This document shows positions 24,896 to 32,691 of a DNA stretch of 43,877 bases, one piece after another (within the stretch, counting starts at the first letter, position 1; each line of letters starts with the position of its first letter). The translations under genes were made by a program, and so were the position numbers. The stretch covers positions 1 through 43,877 of the forward strand of contig JAFRJZ010000008.1 of the NCBI GenBank assembly GCA_017431945.1, in the 5' to 3' direction. The DNA comes from Candidatus Saccharimonadota bacterium. GTDB lineage: Bacteria; Patescibacteriota; Saccharimonadia; Saccharimonadales; Saccharimonadaceae. Under the pieces are notes generated by a model. It was not told the DNA's origin. It saw only the letters and a list, made by a program, of their open reading frames with translations, and ran no database searches.

Positions 24896-25927
24896 ATGCC
24901 GGAGTTGCCAGAGGTGGAGACGGTACGCAGGGGGCTCAAGAAGTATATTTTGAATAAAAAAATTATTCGAATCGTCGTCTTTGAAGATAAGTCGTTCAAG
25001 GACGCTTTACCTGATGATTCTCGGCACGCTTCGTCGCGCCCGTCTTCACGGGGCTCCTCGCTAACTCGCTCCCAGCCGGTCGCGAAATGCCTCGAATCAT
25101 CAGATAAAGCTCCCCGGCTGGGTGCAAAATACCTCAAATTACCAGATGAAACTTCCCAATCAGGTGCAAAATACCTTGAATTACCAGATAAAACCATCCA
25201 GGGTTTGAAGCGGTTTGGGAAGGCGTTGGTGATTGATCTTGATGATGGGTGTTCGCTAATGATACATTTAAGGATGACAGGACAGTTGATTTGGCGGGGT
25301 GAAACGGGAGAGTTTGCGGCGGGACACCCCAGTGAAAATTTTGTGGCGGAACTGCCTAATAAGCAGACAAGAGTGGTGTTTGAATTTGAGGATGGTAAAT
25401 TGTTTTTTAACGATCAGAGGAAGTTTGGGTTTGTGAAATTAATGCCGACAACAGAGGTGGAGAAGGATGCGTTTATTAAAAAATTAGGACCGGAGCCATG
25501 GGAAATGAGCGAAAATGAGCTCTACGAGCGTTGCCAGAGACACGGAAAGGCGCTAATAAAGGCGGTGCTGCTAAATCAGGAGGTGATAGCGGGGCTAGGG
25601 AATATCTACGCAGATGAAGCGTTATTTGCGGCAGGAGTGCATCCTGAACGGAGGGCGGGGAGCCTGACTAAAACAGAGGTGACGAAGATTTTAGCAGGGG
25701 CGAAAAAAGTAATGAAATCAGCAATTGAGGCGGGTGGTAGTACGATGGCGACCTATGTGAAAGCGGATGGCACCAGGGGTAATTATTTGGATGAATTTGC
25801 GCAGGTGTTTGGTAAACAGGGGCAGGAATGCCCGAAATGTGGTGCGGAAATCGTAAAAATACGAGTGGCAGGGCGTGGAACGCATATCTGTCCGCACTGT
25901 CAACAGAAAGGGAAGAAAAATGATTAA
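24896..25927 (+). CDS. mutM: Formamidopyrimidine-DNA glycosylase with an inserted palindromic-element peptide
   Basis: Removes oxidised purines (8-oxoG, FapyG) and nicks the DNA. 343 aa against about 270-290 usually. The N-terminal PELPEVETVRRGL supplies the catalytic Pro2 and Glu3. Residues about 37-100 are an insert (SRHASSRP, LTRSQPVAKC, then KYLKLPDETSQSGA and KYLELPDKT units) that interrupts the N-terminal beta-sandwich before QGLKRFGKALVIDL, where normal proteins have a short loop. The H2TH region is present (NQEVIAGLGNIYADEAL), and the C-terminal zinc finger has CPKC and CPHC pairs. The ATG follows the polA stop directly (TAGATG), so translation is coupled, and holA overlaps the end. 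Insert aside, the enzyme looks intact. Confidence 0.94.
   Translation: MPELPEVETVRRGLKKYILNKKIIRIVVFEDKSFKDALPDDSRHASSRPSSRGSSLTRSQPVAKCLESSDKAPRLGAKYLKLPDETSQSGAKYLELPDKTIQGLKRFGKALVIDLDDGCSLMIHLRMTGQLIWRGETGEFAAGHPSENFVAELPNKQTRVVFEFEDGKLFFNDQRKFGFVKLMPTTEVEKDAFIKKLGPEPWEMSENELYERCQRHGKALIKAVLLNQEVIAGLGNIYADEALFAAGVHPERRAGSLTKTEVTKILAGAKKVMKSAIEAGGSTMATYVKADGTRGNYLDEFAQVFGKQGQECPKCGAEIVKIRVAGRGTHICPHCQQKGKKND
25004..25110 (+). repeat. Palindromic coding element, mutM copy
   Basis: The 17-nt arms 25004-25020 (GCTTTACCTGATGATTC) and 25094-25110 (GAATCATCAGATAAAGC) are inverted repeats with one mismatch. Internal pairs are GGCA/TGCC, TCGCG/CGCGA and hairpin CCCGT-CTTC-ACGGG (25039-25052). It is 107 bp like the polA copy. 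Differences from that copy are largely paired (T-A for C-G in the arms, GACA/TGTC for GGCA/TGCC, CCTGT/ACAGG for CCCGT/ACGGG). Confidence 0.9.
25094..25194 (+). repeat. 42-bp tandem units (14-aa repeat) in mutM
   Basis: The arm-like 17-mer recurs at 25094, 25136 and 25178, exactly 42 bp apart, encoding repeats related to KYLELPDKTSPSGA. The unit looks like a duplicated right arm plus a short GC hairpin. polA has the same unit once, with a degenerate second copy. Confidence 0.85.
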
Positions 25928-26528
25928 GGTGTTTTACGGAGATGATAGAGTAAAAGCAAAGGCGGAAATTAAGCGGTTTTTGGGTAAAAATTATGAGGTA
26001 GTGGAGGGGGCGGAATTAAAACTGAGGGATTTGCCGGATATCTTTAAAGGCGCATCGCTGTTTAGCGAAAAACGGGCGATTTTGATCAAAGATGTGAGTG
26101 AAAACCAGGCAGTGTGGGAGAAAATTGTGGATTTCAGGGATACCGAGCATAGTGTAGCAATATGGGAGCTGAAATTAGATAAGCGAAAACAGGGATATAA
26201 AGCGTTGAAATCAGCGGGAGTAGAGATGAAAGAGTTTAAGTTGATGGACCCACCAGAGAAGAAATTAGTGTTTGACATTTACGAAATGGCCTTAAAGGAT
26301 GGTAAAAAAGCGGTAGAGATGTGTAAGAAGATTGAAAATACGAGTGACCCTTATATGTTTGTAGGGTTGATGGTGTCGCAAGCTTTGAAAAAATACGAGT
26401 GGCGGGCGGGAGCGAAAGAAAAGAGAGCTCTCAAAGAACTCTCTAAACTGGATATGCAGATGAAAACTACTTCTGTTCAGCCTTGGCTTTTGGTGCAGGC
26501 TTTTTTGCTGCGGGCTTCGCAGTGGTAG
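25920..26528 (+). CDS. holA: DNA polymerase III delta subunit-like protein (short)
   Basis: Clamp-loader delta subunit homologue. The start MIKVFYGDDRVKAKAEI matches the delta N-terminus (usually LYGED). The end has the delta-type pattern LSKLDMQMKTTSVQPWLLVQAFLLRA, a helical bundle that contacts the clamp loader (first part LSKLDMQMKTTSV). At 202 aa it is much shorter than typical delta (about 330), with a reduced middle region. The ATG at 25920 overlaps the mutM TGA, favouring this start over an upstream one inside mutM. The last 62 nt run antisense to the 3' end of rpsT. Position next to rpsT supports the call, since holA-rpsT adjacency is common in bacteria. Confidence 0.78.
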   Translation: MIKVFYGDDRVKAKAEIKRFLGKNYEVVEGAELKLRDLPDIFKGASLFSEKRAILIKDVSENQAVWEKIVDFRDTEHSVAIWELKLDKRKQGYKALKSAGVEMKEFKLMDPPEKKLVFDIYEMALKDGKKAVEMCKKIENTSDPYMFVGLMVSQALKKYEWRAGAKEKRALKELSKLDMQMKTTSVQPWLLVQAFLLRASQW

Positions 26529-26937
26529 ATTTCTTAGCGGTAGTCGCCTTGGTGGCGGGTTTTTTAGCAGAGGTAGCTTTGGTAGTTGGTTTTTTAGCAG
26601 AAGTAGCCTTTTTGGCAGGAGCTTTCTTGGCAGGAGTCTGCTTGTCGGCGGCAGTCTTGGCGGATTTTTCAACTTTTTTAGCTTCTTTGGCGACGACGCC
26701 AGCGGCTTTGGCGACTTGATAGAGGGTGGCTTTGCGACGCGAGGCGGTGTTGAGCTTGATTAGGCCCTTTTTGACGGCTTTGTCTAGTTCGGATTGAGCA
26801 ACGGCGAGGCTCTCGCCAGTAGGAGTATCACGAAAAGCCTTGATGGCGGTCTTGACATCTTTTTTGATTTGCTGATTGTGTTCGGTACGCTTGACAGTTT
26901 GGCGTGCCGCTTTCTTGGCAGATTTAATAATTGGCAT
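26467..26937 (-). CDS. rpsT: Ribosomal protein S20 with a lysine-rich C-terminal tail
   Basis: Primary 16S rRNA-binding protein of the small subunit. Residues 1-85 form the S20 helical bundle (MPIIKSAKKAARQTVKRTEHN, then AVKKGLIKLNTASRRKATL; usual S20 length is about 87). Residues 86-156 are an added low-complexity tail of Lys/Ala/Pro/Thr repeats (AKKAPAKKATSAKKP units), like a histone H1 tail, which could bind RNA or DNA. The promoter TATAAT is about 33 nt upstream, and an SD AAAGGA sits 5 nt before the ATG, so unlike many neighbours it has a leader. The tail end overlaps the convergent holA gene. Confidence 0.93.
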   Translation of the reverse strand: MPIIKSAKKAARQTVKRTEHNQQIKKDVKTAIKAFRDTPTGESLAVAQSELDKAVKKGLIKLNTASRRKATLYQVAKAAGVVAKEAKKVEKSAKTAADKQTPAKKAPAKKATSAKKPTTKATSAKKPATKATTAKKSTTAKPAAKKPAPKAKAEQK

Positions 26938-27008
26938 AGTTTTCCTTTAAATTAATAAACTTTTGATAATTATACCGCAAATTGAGGTAATTGTAAAGGA
27001 TTTTGGGG

Positions 27009-27037
27009 TAGACAGATGAAAAAGTTTATGCTAAGAT
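27009..27037 (+). promoter_or_regulatory. Promoter of the DHH-like gene
   Basis: -35 TAGACA (27009-27014), 17-nt spacer, -10 TAAGAT (27032-27037). Transcription would begin near 27044, giving a 20-nt leader with AAAGGA about 12 nt before the ATG at 27064. Confidence 0.5.
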
Positions 27038-27063
27038 AGTTGTATAAAAGGACAAAAATAGAT

Positions 27064-29082
27064 ATGAAAGACGAAGACACCAGACCACCAATTCCACCAA
27101 CCGCCCCAGCGAAGGATGGGTTAGCGGTGGCTAATATGCCGGAGGGGGAGGTGCTGGAAGGGGAAATGCCTCAACCGACCAATGCAGATTTTATCAGGCA
27201 GATAATTGCCAAGATTACGGCGTCGGAGAATATTTTGGTGGCTTTGTCGCGTAATCCTTCGGTGGACGAGATTGCGTCGGCGGTGGGTTTGGCGCTGTTT
27301 TTGGAGGAAGCGGGCAAACATGTTACGGCGATTTATTCGGGTGAAACGCCGAATGTGCTAGAATTTTTGAAGCCAGAAGAGACTTTTGAAGATAACACCG
27401 ATAGTTTGCAAGATTTTATTATTGCTCTAAACAAGGAGAAAGCCGACCATTTGCGCTACAAGGTGGATGGTGATTATGTGAAGGTATTTATTACGCCGTA
27501 TAAAGTGAAAATTGACCAAGATGATTTGGAATTTTCGCATGGTGATTACAATGTGGACTTGGTGATGGCGCTAAATGTGCCGACGGCGAGCGATTTGGAT
27601 GCGGCGCTTTCGGAGCATGGCAGGATAATGCATGATGCGTCGGCAATTGATATTACTACTGGGGAGCCAGGGCGATTTGGTGAGATTGAGTGGAGTGATC
27701 CAGAGTCTAGCTCGGTGGGTGAGATGGTGGCAGATTTACTGATGACGATCAAGAAACCAGAGATTCAGCCAGAGGTAGCAACGGCGTTATTGACGGCGAT
27801 GATGGCGGCGACGAATCGGTTTGCTAATGAAAATACCAAGTCAACCACGATGACGATGGCGGCGAAATTGATGGAACTGGGCGCTGATCAACAGCTTATA
27901 GCAATGAATGTGATGGAAAATAGTGAGCCAGAATTGATTGGTGCGGTGGATATAGAAGAAGCGCCAAGTAAAAAGAAGGTAAAAGATGATAAAACTTTGC
28001 TGACGGTGGACCATGAAAATGGTGAGCTAGAGGATGCGATTAAAGAGGCAGTGGCCTCGGTAGAGAACCCCGAACAAGCAGAAGAAAAGGCTACACCTGA
28101 TGAGATAAAGAGTGGTGCGGTAGCAAAAGCGCCAGCGGAGCCGGTGCCAGAGGTGGAATCTGCTCCTGAGCCAGTGCCTGAGGTAGAGCCCGAGGTAGCG
28201 TCGACAGAGGTAGCGCCCGAGCCAGTTCCTACTGAGGTTGGAGTGACTCCCGAGATGCCTGCTCCTGGGGCGGTACCAGCAGAGCCAGCGCCTGAGGTGC
28301 CGATGGATAATGTGGCGATGCCAGAAGTGGTAGAGCCGGCGGAAACTCCGGTGGAGCCGGTTGAATTAGCGACACCGGCAGAGCCAACATCGGCTGGGTT
28401 AACGATAGCACCAGATGAGCCAAAACCTGAGATTGAGCCAACTGTTCCAAGCACACCACCAGATTATAGCCAGATGATGTCGGAAGCTTTGGCGGAGTCA
28501 ATACCAGGAGATGCGCCAGAGTCGCCAGTGCCGATTACTAGTGGCCCAATTAGTGGTGACGAAGCAAGTGCTGATAGTGGGGCAGATGCGCCAGAGCCAG
28601 AGATGGCGAGTGAGCCAGCGGCCTTACAGGATGATTCGTATGTGTTTAATCAGGCACACAAGGTAGTGGAGCCGATAAGTTCGGAAAATGTGACTGAGCC
28701 ACCTGCGGAAGTAAGCGAAGAGGCTTTACCGGATTTGCCACCACCACCGATTCCACCGATTGATTTTGGAGCAACACCAAGTGACCAGCCAGCGTTACCA
28801 CAAACACCAGAAACAATGGCAATGCCACCAGTAGCGCCAGCTGAACCAGCTCCAGCCGAGCCAGCGCCGAGTGGTGCGTTGGAACAATTACAGCAGATGG
28901 CGGAGCCAGCACAAACGGTAGAGGCACCAACTTTGCCACCAGTAGAGTCAGTACCAGGGGCGATTCCGGGTACGGCGCCAGTGTCGGAGCCGACGACCGA
29001 ATTAACCCCTGATGTACCACCACAACCGATGGCGGAGCCAGAACCAGCCGCGCCGGACGCTTTCCAAATTCCGAATGTATAA
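27064..29082 (+). CDS. Degenerate DHH-type protein with a long Pro/Glu/Ala tail
   Basis: 672 aa from ATG 27064; a TTG at 27040 in the same frame lacks support. Residues about 40-310 resemble the first domain of DHH phosphoesterases (NrnA-like): ILVALSRNPSVDEIASAVGLALFLEEAGKHV matches the opening HxNPDGDAxGS motif in position (first part ILVALSRNPSVDE), but the metal-binding His and Asp are mostly lost. VDLVMALNVP and a later ATALLTAMMAATNRF follow the fold. Enzymatic activity is doubtful. Residues about 340-672 are a disordered tail of Pro, Glu, Ala, Val and Thr (APEPVPE-like repeats), suited to spacing or protein binding. truB begins 4 nt after the stop. Confidence 0.65.
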   Translation: MKDEDTRPPIPPTAPAKDGLAVANMPEGEVLEGEMPQPTNADFIRQIIAKITASENILVALSRNPSVDEIASAVGLALFLEEAGKHVTAIYSGETPNVLEFLKPEETFEDNTDSLQDFIIALNKEKADHLRYKVDGDYVKVFITPYKVKIDQDDLEFSHGDYNVDLVMALNVPTASDLDAALSEHGRIMHDASAIDITTGEPGRFGEIEWSDPESSSVGEMVADLLMTIKKPEIQPEVATALLTAMMAATNRFANENTKSTTMTMAAKLMELGADQQLIAMNVMENSEPELIGAVDIEEAPSKKKVKDDKTLLTVDHENGELEDAIKEAVASVENPEQAEEKATPDEIKSGAVAKAPAEPVPEVESAPEPVPEVEPEVASTEVAPEPVPTEVGVTPEMPAPGAVPAEPAPEVPMDNVAMPEVVEPAETPVEPVELATPAEPTSAGLTIAPDEPKPEIEPTVPSTPPDYSQMMSEALAESIPGDAPESPVPITSGPISGDEASADSGADAPEPEMASEPAALQDDSYVFNQAHKVVEPISSENVTEPPAEVSEEALPDLPPPPIPPIDFGATPSDQPALPQTPETMAMPPVAPAEPAPAEPAPSGALEQLQQMAEPAQTVEAPTLPPVESVPGAIPGTAPVSEPTTELTPDVPPQPMAEPEPAAPDAFQIPNV

Positions 29083-29086
29083 TTAA

Positions 29087-29734
29087 ATGGACGAGATTTT
29101 ATTGATTGATAAACCGGCGGGAATGTCGTCGTTTGGAGTGGTAGCGAGAGTGCGACGACAATTGTCGCAACAAGTAGGACATAAGGTGAAGGTGGGGCAT
29201 ACAGGAACGCTAGATCCGTTTGCTACGGGATTGTTGATTTTGTTAGTAGGTAAAGCAACCAAGCGTTCGGGTGAATTTTTGAAGCTAGATAAGTGGTATG
29301 AGGCGACGATACGGCTAGGGTATGTGTCAACAACGGGTGATGTGGAGGGGGAAATAAGTGAGGTGAGTGATAAAGGAGTAAGCGCGGATGAAATTGAGAT
29401 AGTTTTGAAAAAATTTACAGGGGAGATTTTGCAAAAAGTGCCGAGATATTCGGCGGTAAAAATAAATGGGCGCAGGGCATATGATTTGGCGCGCAAAGGG
29501 ATAGAGGTGGAGATGCCGAGGCGCAAGGTGACTATATATGCGTTAGAATTAGTGTCATACAAGTGGCCAGAGTTGAAAATTAAATGCAATGTGTCAAGCG
29601 GGACATATATTAGGGCGTTAGGGGAGGATATTGGGGAGGAGCTGGGAGTAGGGGGGTATTTGACGGAACTGAGAAGAACACGAATTGGAGATTATAAAAT
29701 TGAGGATGCAACTTCATTAGCGGGGGAAGGCTAG
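29087..29734 (+). CDS. truB: tRNA pseudouridine-55 synthase TruB
   Basis: Converts U55 in the tRNA T loop to pseudouridine. 215 aa: LLIDKPAGMSSFGVV at the start, catalytic Asp in GHTGTLDPFATGLL (about 45), then VPRYSAVKINGRRAYDLARKG (first part VPRYSAVKINGRRAY) and the C-terminal SSGTYIRALGEDIG. It lacks the longer C-terminal PUA domain of many TruB proteins but the catalytic core is complete. It follows the DHH-like gene by 4 nt, and probably shares its transcript; a TATAAT at 29078-29083 lies only 3 nt before the ATG, too close to be its start signal. The 3' end overlaps the convergent 29717 gene by 18 nt. Confidence 0.93.
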   Translation: MDEILLIDKPAGMSSFGVVARVRRQLSQQVGHKVKVGHTGTLDPFATGLLILLVGKATKRSGEFLKLDKWYEATIRLGYVSTTGDVEGEISEVSDKGVSADEIEIVLKKFTGEILQKVPRYSAVKINGRRAYDLARKGIEVEMPRRKVTIYALELVSYKWPELKIKCNVSSGTYIRALGEDIGEELGVGGYLTELRRTRIGDYKIEDATSLAGEG

Positions 29735-29950
29735 GGAAACGAGGAAATTTAATAAGATAAGGTGGAGGTTGGCCATGATGAGAAAGCCGAGAGCAGTAAT
29801 ACAAATGCCGGCTAATTTTACATGATCGTAAGATTTGACGCCATGAGCAAAATTATCAGAGAAAGGGCGATAATAGACGGTCAATAGTACGCCGACGGCG
29901 GCGATGGCGAGCCCAGCGAGTGCCCAGCCAAAACTAAAATTGAATTCCAT
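29717..29950 (-). CDS. Small two-TM protein
   Basis: 77 aa (MEFNFSFGWALAG to VSLAFPR), family not recognised. Hydrophobic helices at about 8-25 and 46-74 flank a loop with YYRPFSDNFAHGVKSYDH. The start is fixed by TATAAT on the minus strand, 6 nt before ATG 29950. A longer frame upstream to 30454 runs through the rpsO promoter and gene and is not credible. The helices and a clear promoter support a real membrane protein. Confidence 0.65.
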   Translation of the reverse strand: MEFNFSFGWALAGLAIAAVGVLLTVYYRPFSDNFAHGVKSYDHVKLAGICITALGFLIMANLHLILLNFLVSLAFPR

Positions 29951-30047
29951 GACTTTATTATAGCATAAGTTTAAAATAAAACTAGTCTTGTGGGCTTTGC
30001 GAAAATGGGGGTTGTAGAGAGAAGGGAAGTGTGGTATAATGCGGAAT

Positions 30048-30314
30048 ATGATTACAAAAGAGAAGAAAACAGAGGCGATTGCTAAGCTCGCCAGAGATAA
30101 AAAAGATGTGGGCTCGCCTGAAGTACAGGTGGCGATTTTGACTGAGAGAATCAAAGAAGTGACTGAGCATGTCAAGCAAAACAAGCATGATTTTATGGCG
30201 AAGCGTGGCTTGATGCAGATGGTGGGGCGACGCAAGAAGCTGTTGAAATATTTGGAGCGCACTGATTTTGAATTATACAAGAAAACGGTCGCGGCTTGCG
30301 GACTAAGGAAATAA
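30048..30314 (+). CDS. rpsO: Ribosomal protein S15
   Basis: 88 aa, MITKEKKTEAIAKLAR start, matching the usual S15 length of 88-89. Family signatures GSPEVQVAILTERIKEVTEH, DFMAKRGLMQMVGRRKKLL and a basic C-terminus ending CGLRK are present. It binds the 16S central domain. An ATG at 30039 overlaps the -10 box TATAAT (30035-30040), so the true start is ATG 30048, 7 nt after it (leaderless). A strong terminator follows at 30331. No autoregulatory leader is possible with this start, unlike in E. coli. Confidence 0.95.
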   Translation: MITKEKKTEAIAKLARDKKDVGSPEVQVAILTERIKEVTEHVKQNKHDFMAKRGLMQMVGRRKKLLKYLERTDFELYKKTVAACGLRK

Positions 30315-30330
30315 ATTATAAAGAGATGTA

Positions 30331-30357
30331 AAAACTCCCCCGAAAGGGGGAGTTTTT
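30331..30357 (+). terminator. rpsO intrinsic terminator
   Basis: AAAACTCCCCC, loop GAAA, GGGGGAG, then TTTTT. An 11-bp stem with a GNRA-like tetraloop and a U run; the A run on the left makes it usable from both sides. Confidence 0.92.
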
Positions 30358-30382
30358 GAGGAGATATTGATGTTAGGTAAAA

Positions 30383-30453
30383 TGTTACCGCAGGGCAGTT
30401 TGATTGATTATGCGTTTCAGAGAATACAGGGAGTTTTGGGCCCTGCGGTAACA
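30383..30453. repeat. 14-bp perfect inverted repeat around a 43-nt loop
   Basis: TGTTACCGCAGGGC (30383-30396) and GCCCTGCGGTAACA (30440-30453) are exact inverted repeats. They lie between the rpsO terminator and the 3' end of the minus-strand 30468 gene. No T run follows on either side, so it is not an ordinary terminator. It could protect mRNA 3' ends or be a small mobile repeat. Confidence 0.7.
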
Positions 30454-30467
30454 CTTAATTGCTTATT

Positions 30468-30857
30468 TTAGATGATAACATCTTCGGGGAGACTTGATTC
30501 CTCGAAAAAACTCTCGCGAATGTATCGCTCAAGCTCTTCGGAGAAATCTTTGACGAAATCACTCATGACTTCGTCAACATTTTCAACCCGGAAGTCGGCA
30601 ATGAAGCCGACCACTATCAGGTGTTGACCTCCCTGCGTGCTCCTAATGGGCATGTAGGGGGCGATACAGCACCCTCTTTTTTCTATGTACTGCCTTTTGA
30701 GGGGCATAAAGACTCTGACGACAGGGTCGGGGTCTTTTTCGTCGCCGTTCTCGATTGGCGCGATTTTATCTATGGGGATTTCGCCATCAATGACGACTTC
30801 CCACTGTTTTTTTAGTTCATTGTAGCCTGCAAAGACTACGTGAGGCAGTGTCAACAT
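30468..30857 (-). CDS. Hypothetical soluble protein
   Basis: 129 aa from MLTLPHVVFAGYN, family not recognised. It has a beta-rich look (HVVFAGYNELKKQWEVVIDG, later HLIVVGFIADFRVENVDEV), two adjacent cysteines (RGCCIAPYMPIR), no membrane segment, and an acidic helical C-terminus (DFVKDFSEELERYIRESF). The start at 30857 is chosen for the SD AAAGGAG 8 nt upstream; the frame opens further to 30899 without support. A TATAAT lies about 80 nt upstream on the minus strand, giving a leader with a short inverted repeat (GTGATAGCC/TATCAC). The SD and leader differ from the leaderless neighbours. Confidence 0.55.
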   Translation of the reverse strand: MLTLPHVVFAGYNELKKQWEVVIDGEIPIDKIAPIENGDEKDPDPVVRVFMPLKRQYIEKRGCCIAPYMPIRSTQGGQHLIVVGFIADFRVENVDEVMSDFVKDFSEELERYIRESFFEESSLPEDVII

Positions 30858-30964
30858 TTTTTCTTCTCCTTTCAAAGGGCGAGTGATACAGGCTATCACT
30901 AAGCCGAGTCACTAGAGTGTAACTTTTCTTATTATATCACACTTACGGAAAAAAGTCAATAAAA

Positions 30965-30992
30965 AGACACCTCTGTAGCAACAGAGGCGTCT
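30965..30992 (-). terminator. Rubrerythrin terminator
   Basis: Read on the minus strand: a 12-bp stem (30992-30981 with 30976-30965, one wobble), 4-nt loop and a following TTTTT. It lies 18 nt after the rubrerythrin stop. Confidence 0.88.
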
Positions 30993-31010
30993 AAGAGAAC
31001 ATAGGTGATT

Positions 31011-31556
31011 TTAGTAGTTCTCGGCGCGGATTTCAAAGTAAGAACGGGGGTGCTCGCAGACTGGACAAACTTCAGGGGCGACATCGCCGACGTAGATGTG
31101 ACCACAGTTGCGGCATTTCCAGACGGTGACTTTGTCGCTTCTAAATACGATATCGTGCTCAACATTGTCAAGGAGTTTGAGATAGCGGGTTTCGTGTTCT
31201 TTTTCAATGGCGGCAACCTCGTCAAACTTAGTGGCGAGTTCGTCGTAGCCTTCGTCGCGGGCTTCTTTGGCGAATTTCTTATACATATCGGTCCATTCGT
31301 AATTTTCGCCAGAGGCAGCGTCTTTTAAGTTTTGGTCGGTGTTGGGGACGGCGCCATCGTGGAGGATTTTAAACCAGATTTTGGCGTGTTCCTTTTCGTT
31401 GTGGCTGGTTTCGTCAAAGATGGCGGAGATTTGCTCGTAGCCATCTTTTTTGGCCTTGCTAGCATAATATTGATATTTGATAGAGGCTTGAGATTCGCCA
31501 GCGAAGGCAGTGGCGAGGTTTTGCCAAGTTTTGCTAGATTTATCGATTTTTTCCAT
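31011..31556 (-). CDS. rbr: Rubrerythrin
   Basis: Non-haem di-iron peroxide reductase for oxidative stress in anaerobes and microaerophiles. 181 aa. The four-helix ferritin-like domain (about 1-140) supplies iron ligands in [11 protein letters not shown] (about 20), [13 protein letters not shown] (two ligands and His), and [15 protein letters not shown]-terminal rubredoxin-like domain has [10 protein letters not shown] and CPVCEHP (four Cys ligands). Length is typical. An SD AAGGAG lies 7 nt before the ATG. It is monocistronic with its own terminator. Confidence 0.95.
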   Translation of the reverse strand: MEKIDKSSKTWQNLATAFAGESQASIKYQYYASKAKKDGYEQISAIFDETSHNEKEHAKIWFKILHDGAVPNTDQNLKDAASGENYEWTDMYKKFAKEARDEGYDELATKFDEVAAIEKEHETRYLKLLDNVEHDIVFRSDKVTVWKCRNCGHIYVGDVAPEVCPVCEHPRSYFEIRAENY

Positions 31557-31647
31557 AAATTACTCCTTATTTGATACTATTATCTCATAAAATGCTGAAA
31601 ATAGGGTAAAATTGTGGAGAATTGGGGTGATGTGTTAAAATAGAGGT

Positions 31648-32652
31648 ATGGCAATAGATAGAATTGTGGATACAGGTGCGCATGAAGAGGATGCGGAAGA
31701 GCAAAAAGTAGAGGTAACGCTGAGGCCGACGAGTTTTGAAGAGTACATTGGGCAGGAACGGCTGAAAAATAATCTGCGACTAGCAATTGAGGCGGTGAAA
31801 AAGCGGGATGACGGGACGACTTTGGATCATGTACTGCTATATGGGCCACCGGGGCTAGGGAAGACCACGATGGCGAATGTAATTGCGCACGAACTGGGGG
31901 CGAGTTTGCGCGTGACGGCGGGGCCGGCGATTGAACGAGCGGGGGATTTGGCATCTATTTTGACGAATTTGCAGGATGGAGATGTGCTGTTTATTGATGA
32001 GATTCATCGGTTGCGCAGGACGGTGGAGGAGGTGCTGTACTCGGCAATGGAAGACTATAAACTGGATATTGTGATTGGCAAGGGGCCGGCGGCGCGGAGT
32101 GTACGGTTGGATTTGCCGCATTTTACGGTGATAGGTGCGACTACGCGAACAGGGGCGTTGGCGGGGCCGCTGAGAGATAGGTTTGGCATAATTCATCGGT
32201 TAGAGTACTACGAGAAGCCCGAAATAGAGCGAATTATTGAGCGGACGGCAGGGATACTAGGAACGACGGTGCGGCCAGAGGCGACAGAGCTGCTGGCGAC
32301 GCGGTCGCGGCTGACCCCGAGAATTGCTAATCGTTTGCTGAAGCGGGTGCGAGATTATGCGGATGTAAACGGGGATGGAATTATTGACTTACCGGTGGCT
32401 TCGGCGGCGCTAGAGATGATGGAGATCGATAAGCTGGGATTAGACCCGGCGGATAGGAATATGCTACGGCTGATGCTGGAGAATTACGGTTCGCGCCCGG
32501 TAGGGCTGACGACAATTGCGGCATTAACAGGGGACGAAACGTCCACGATTGAAGATTATTATGAGCCGTATCTACTGAGATTAGGCTTAATTGAACGGAC
32601 GCCGCGAGGGCGGATGGTGACGGAAAAGGCGAAAAAACACCTAAACTCTTAA
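31648..32652 (+). CDS. ruvB: Holliday-junction branch-migration helicase RuvB
   Basis: AAA+ motor of the RuvABC complex. 334 aa: [15 protein letters not shown] start, Walker [12 protein letters not shown] (about 66-76), Walker [11 protein letters not shown] (about 110-119), sensor 1 [10 protein letters not shown] (about 157), arginine-finger and sensor-2 regions (PLRDRFGI), and the C-terminal winged helix [22 protein letters not shown] lies 6 nt before the ATG (31636-31641), so it is leaderless. ruvA and ruvC are not in the window. Confidence 0.96.
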   Translation: MAIDRIVDTGAHEEDAEEQKVEVTLRPTSFEEYIGQERLKNNLRLAIEAVKKRDDGTTLDHVLLYGPPGLGKTTMANVIAHELGASLRVTAGPAIERAGDLASILTNLQDGDVLFIDEIHRLRRTVEEVLYSAMEDYKLDIVIGKGPAARSVRLDLPHFTVIGATTRTGALAGPLRDRFGIIHRLEYYEKPEIERIIERTAGILGTTVRPEATELLATRSRLTPRIANRLLKRVRDYADVNGDGIIDLPVASAALEMMEIDKLGLDPADRNMLRLMLENYGSRPVGLTTIAALTGDETSTIEDYYEPYLLRLGLIERTPRGRMVTEKAKKHLNS

Positions 32653-32691
32653 AAATATGGTAAAATAGGGGTAATTTAGGGAGACTAAATT

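Noticed and set aside
30039-30047. Upstream ATG as the rpsO start
   Set aside because: It overlaps the -10 box TATAAT; ATG 30048 gives the usual S15 length and the local -10 spacing.
29951-30454. Long minus-strand frame extending the 29717 gene
   Set aside because: It runs antisense through rpsO and its promoter; the composition is not protein-like and a clear promoter sits before ATG 29950.
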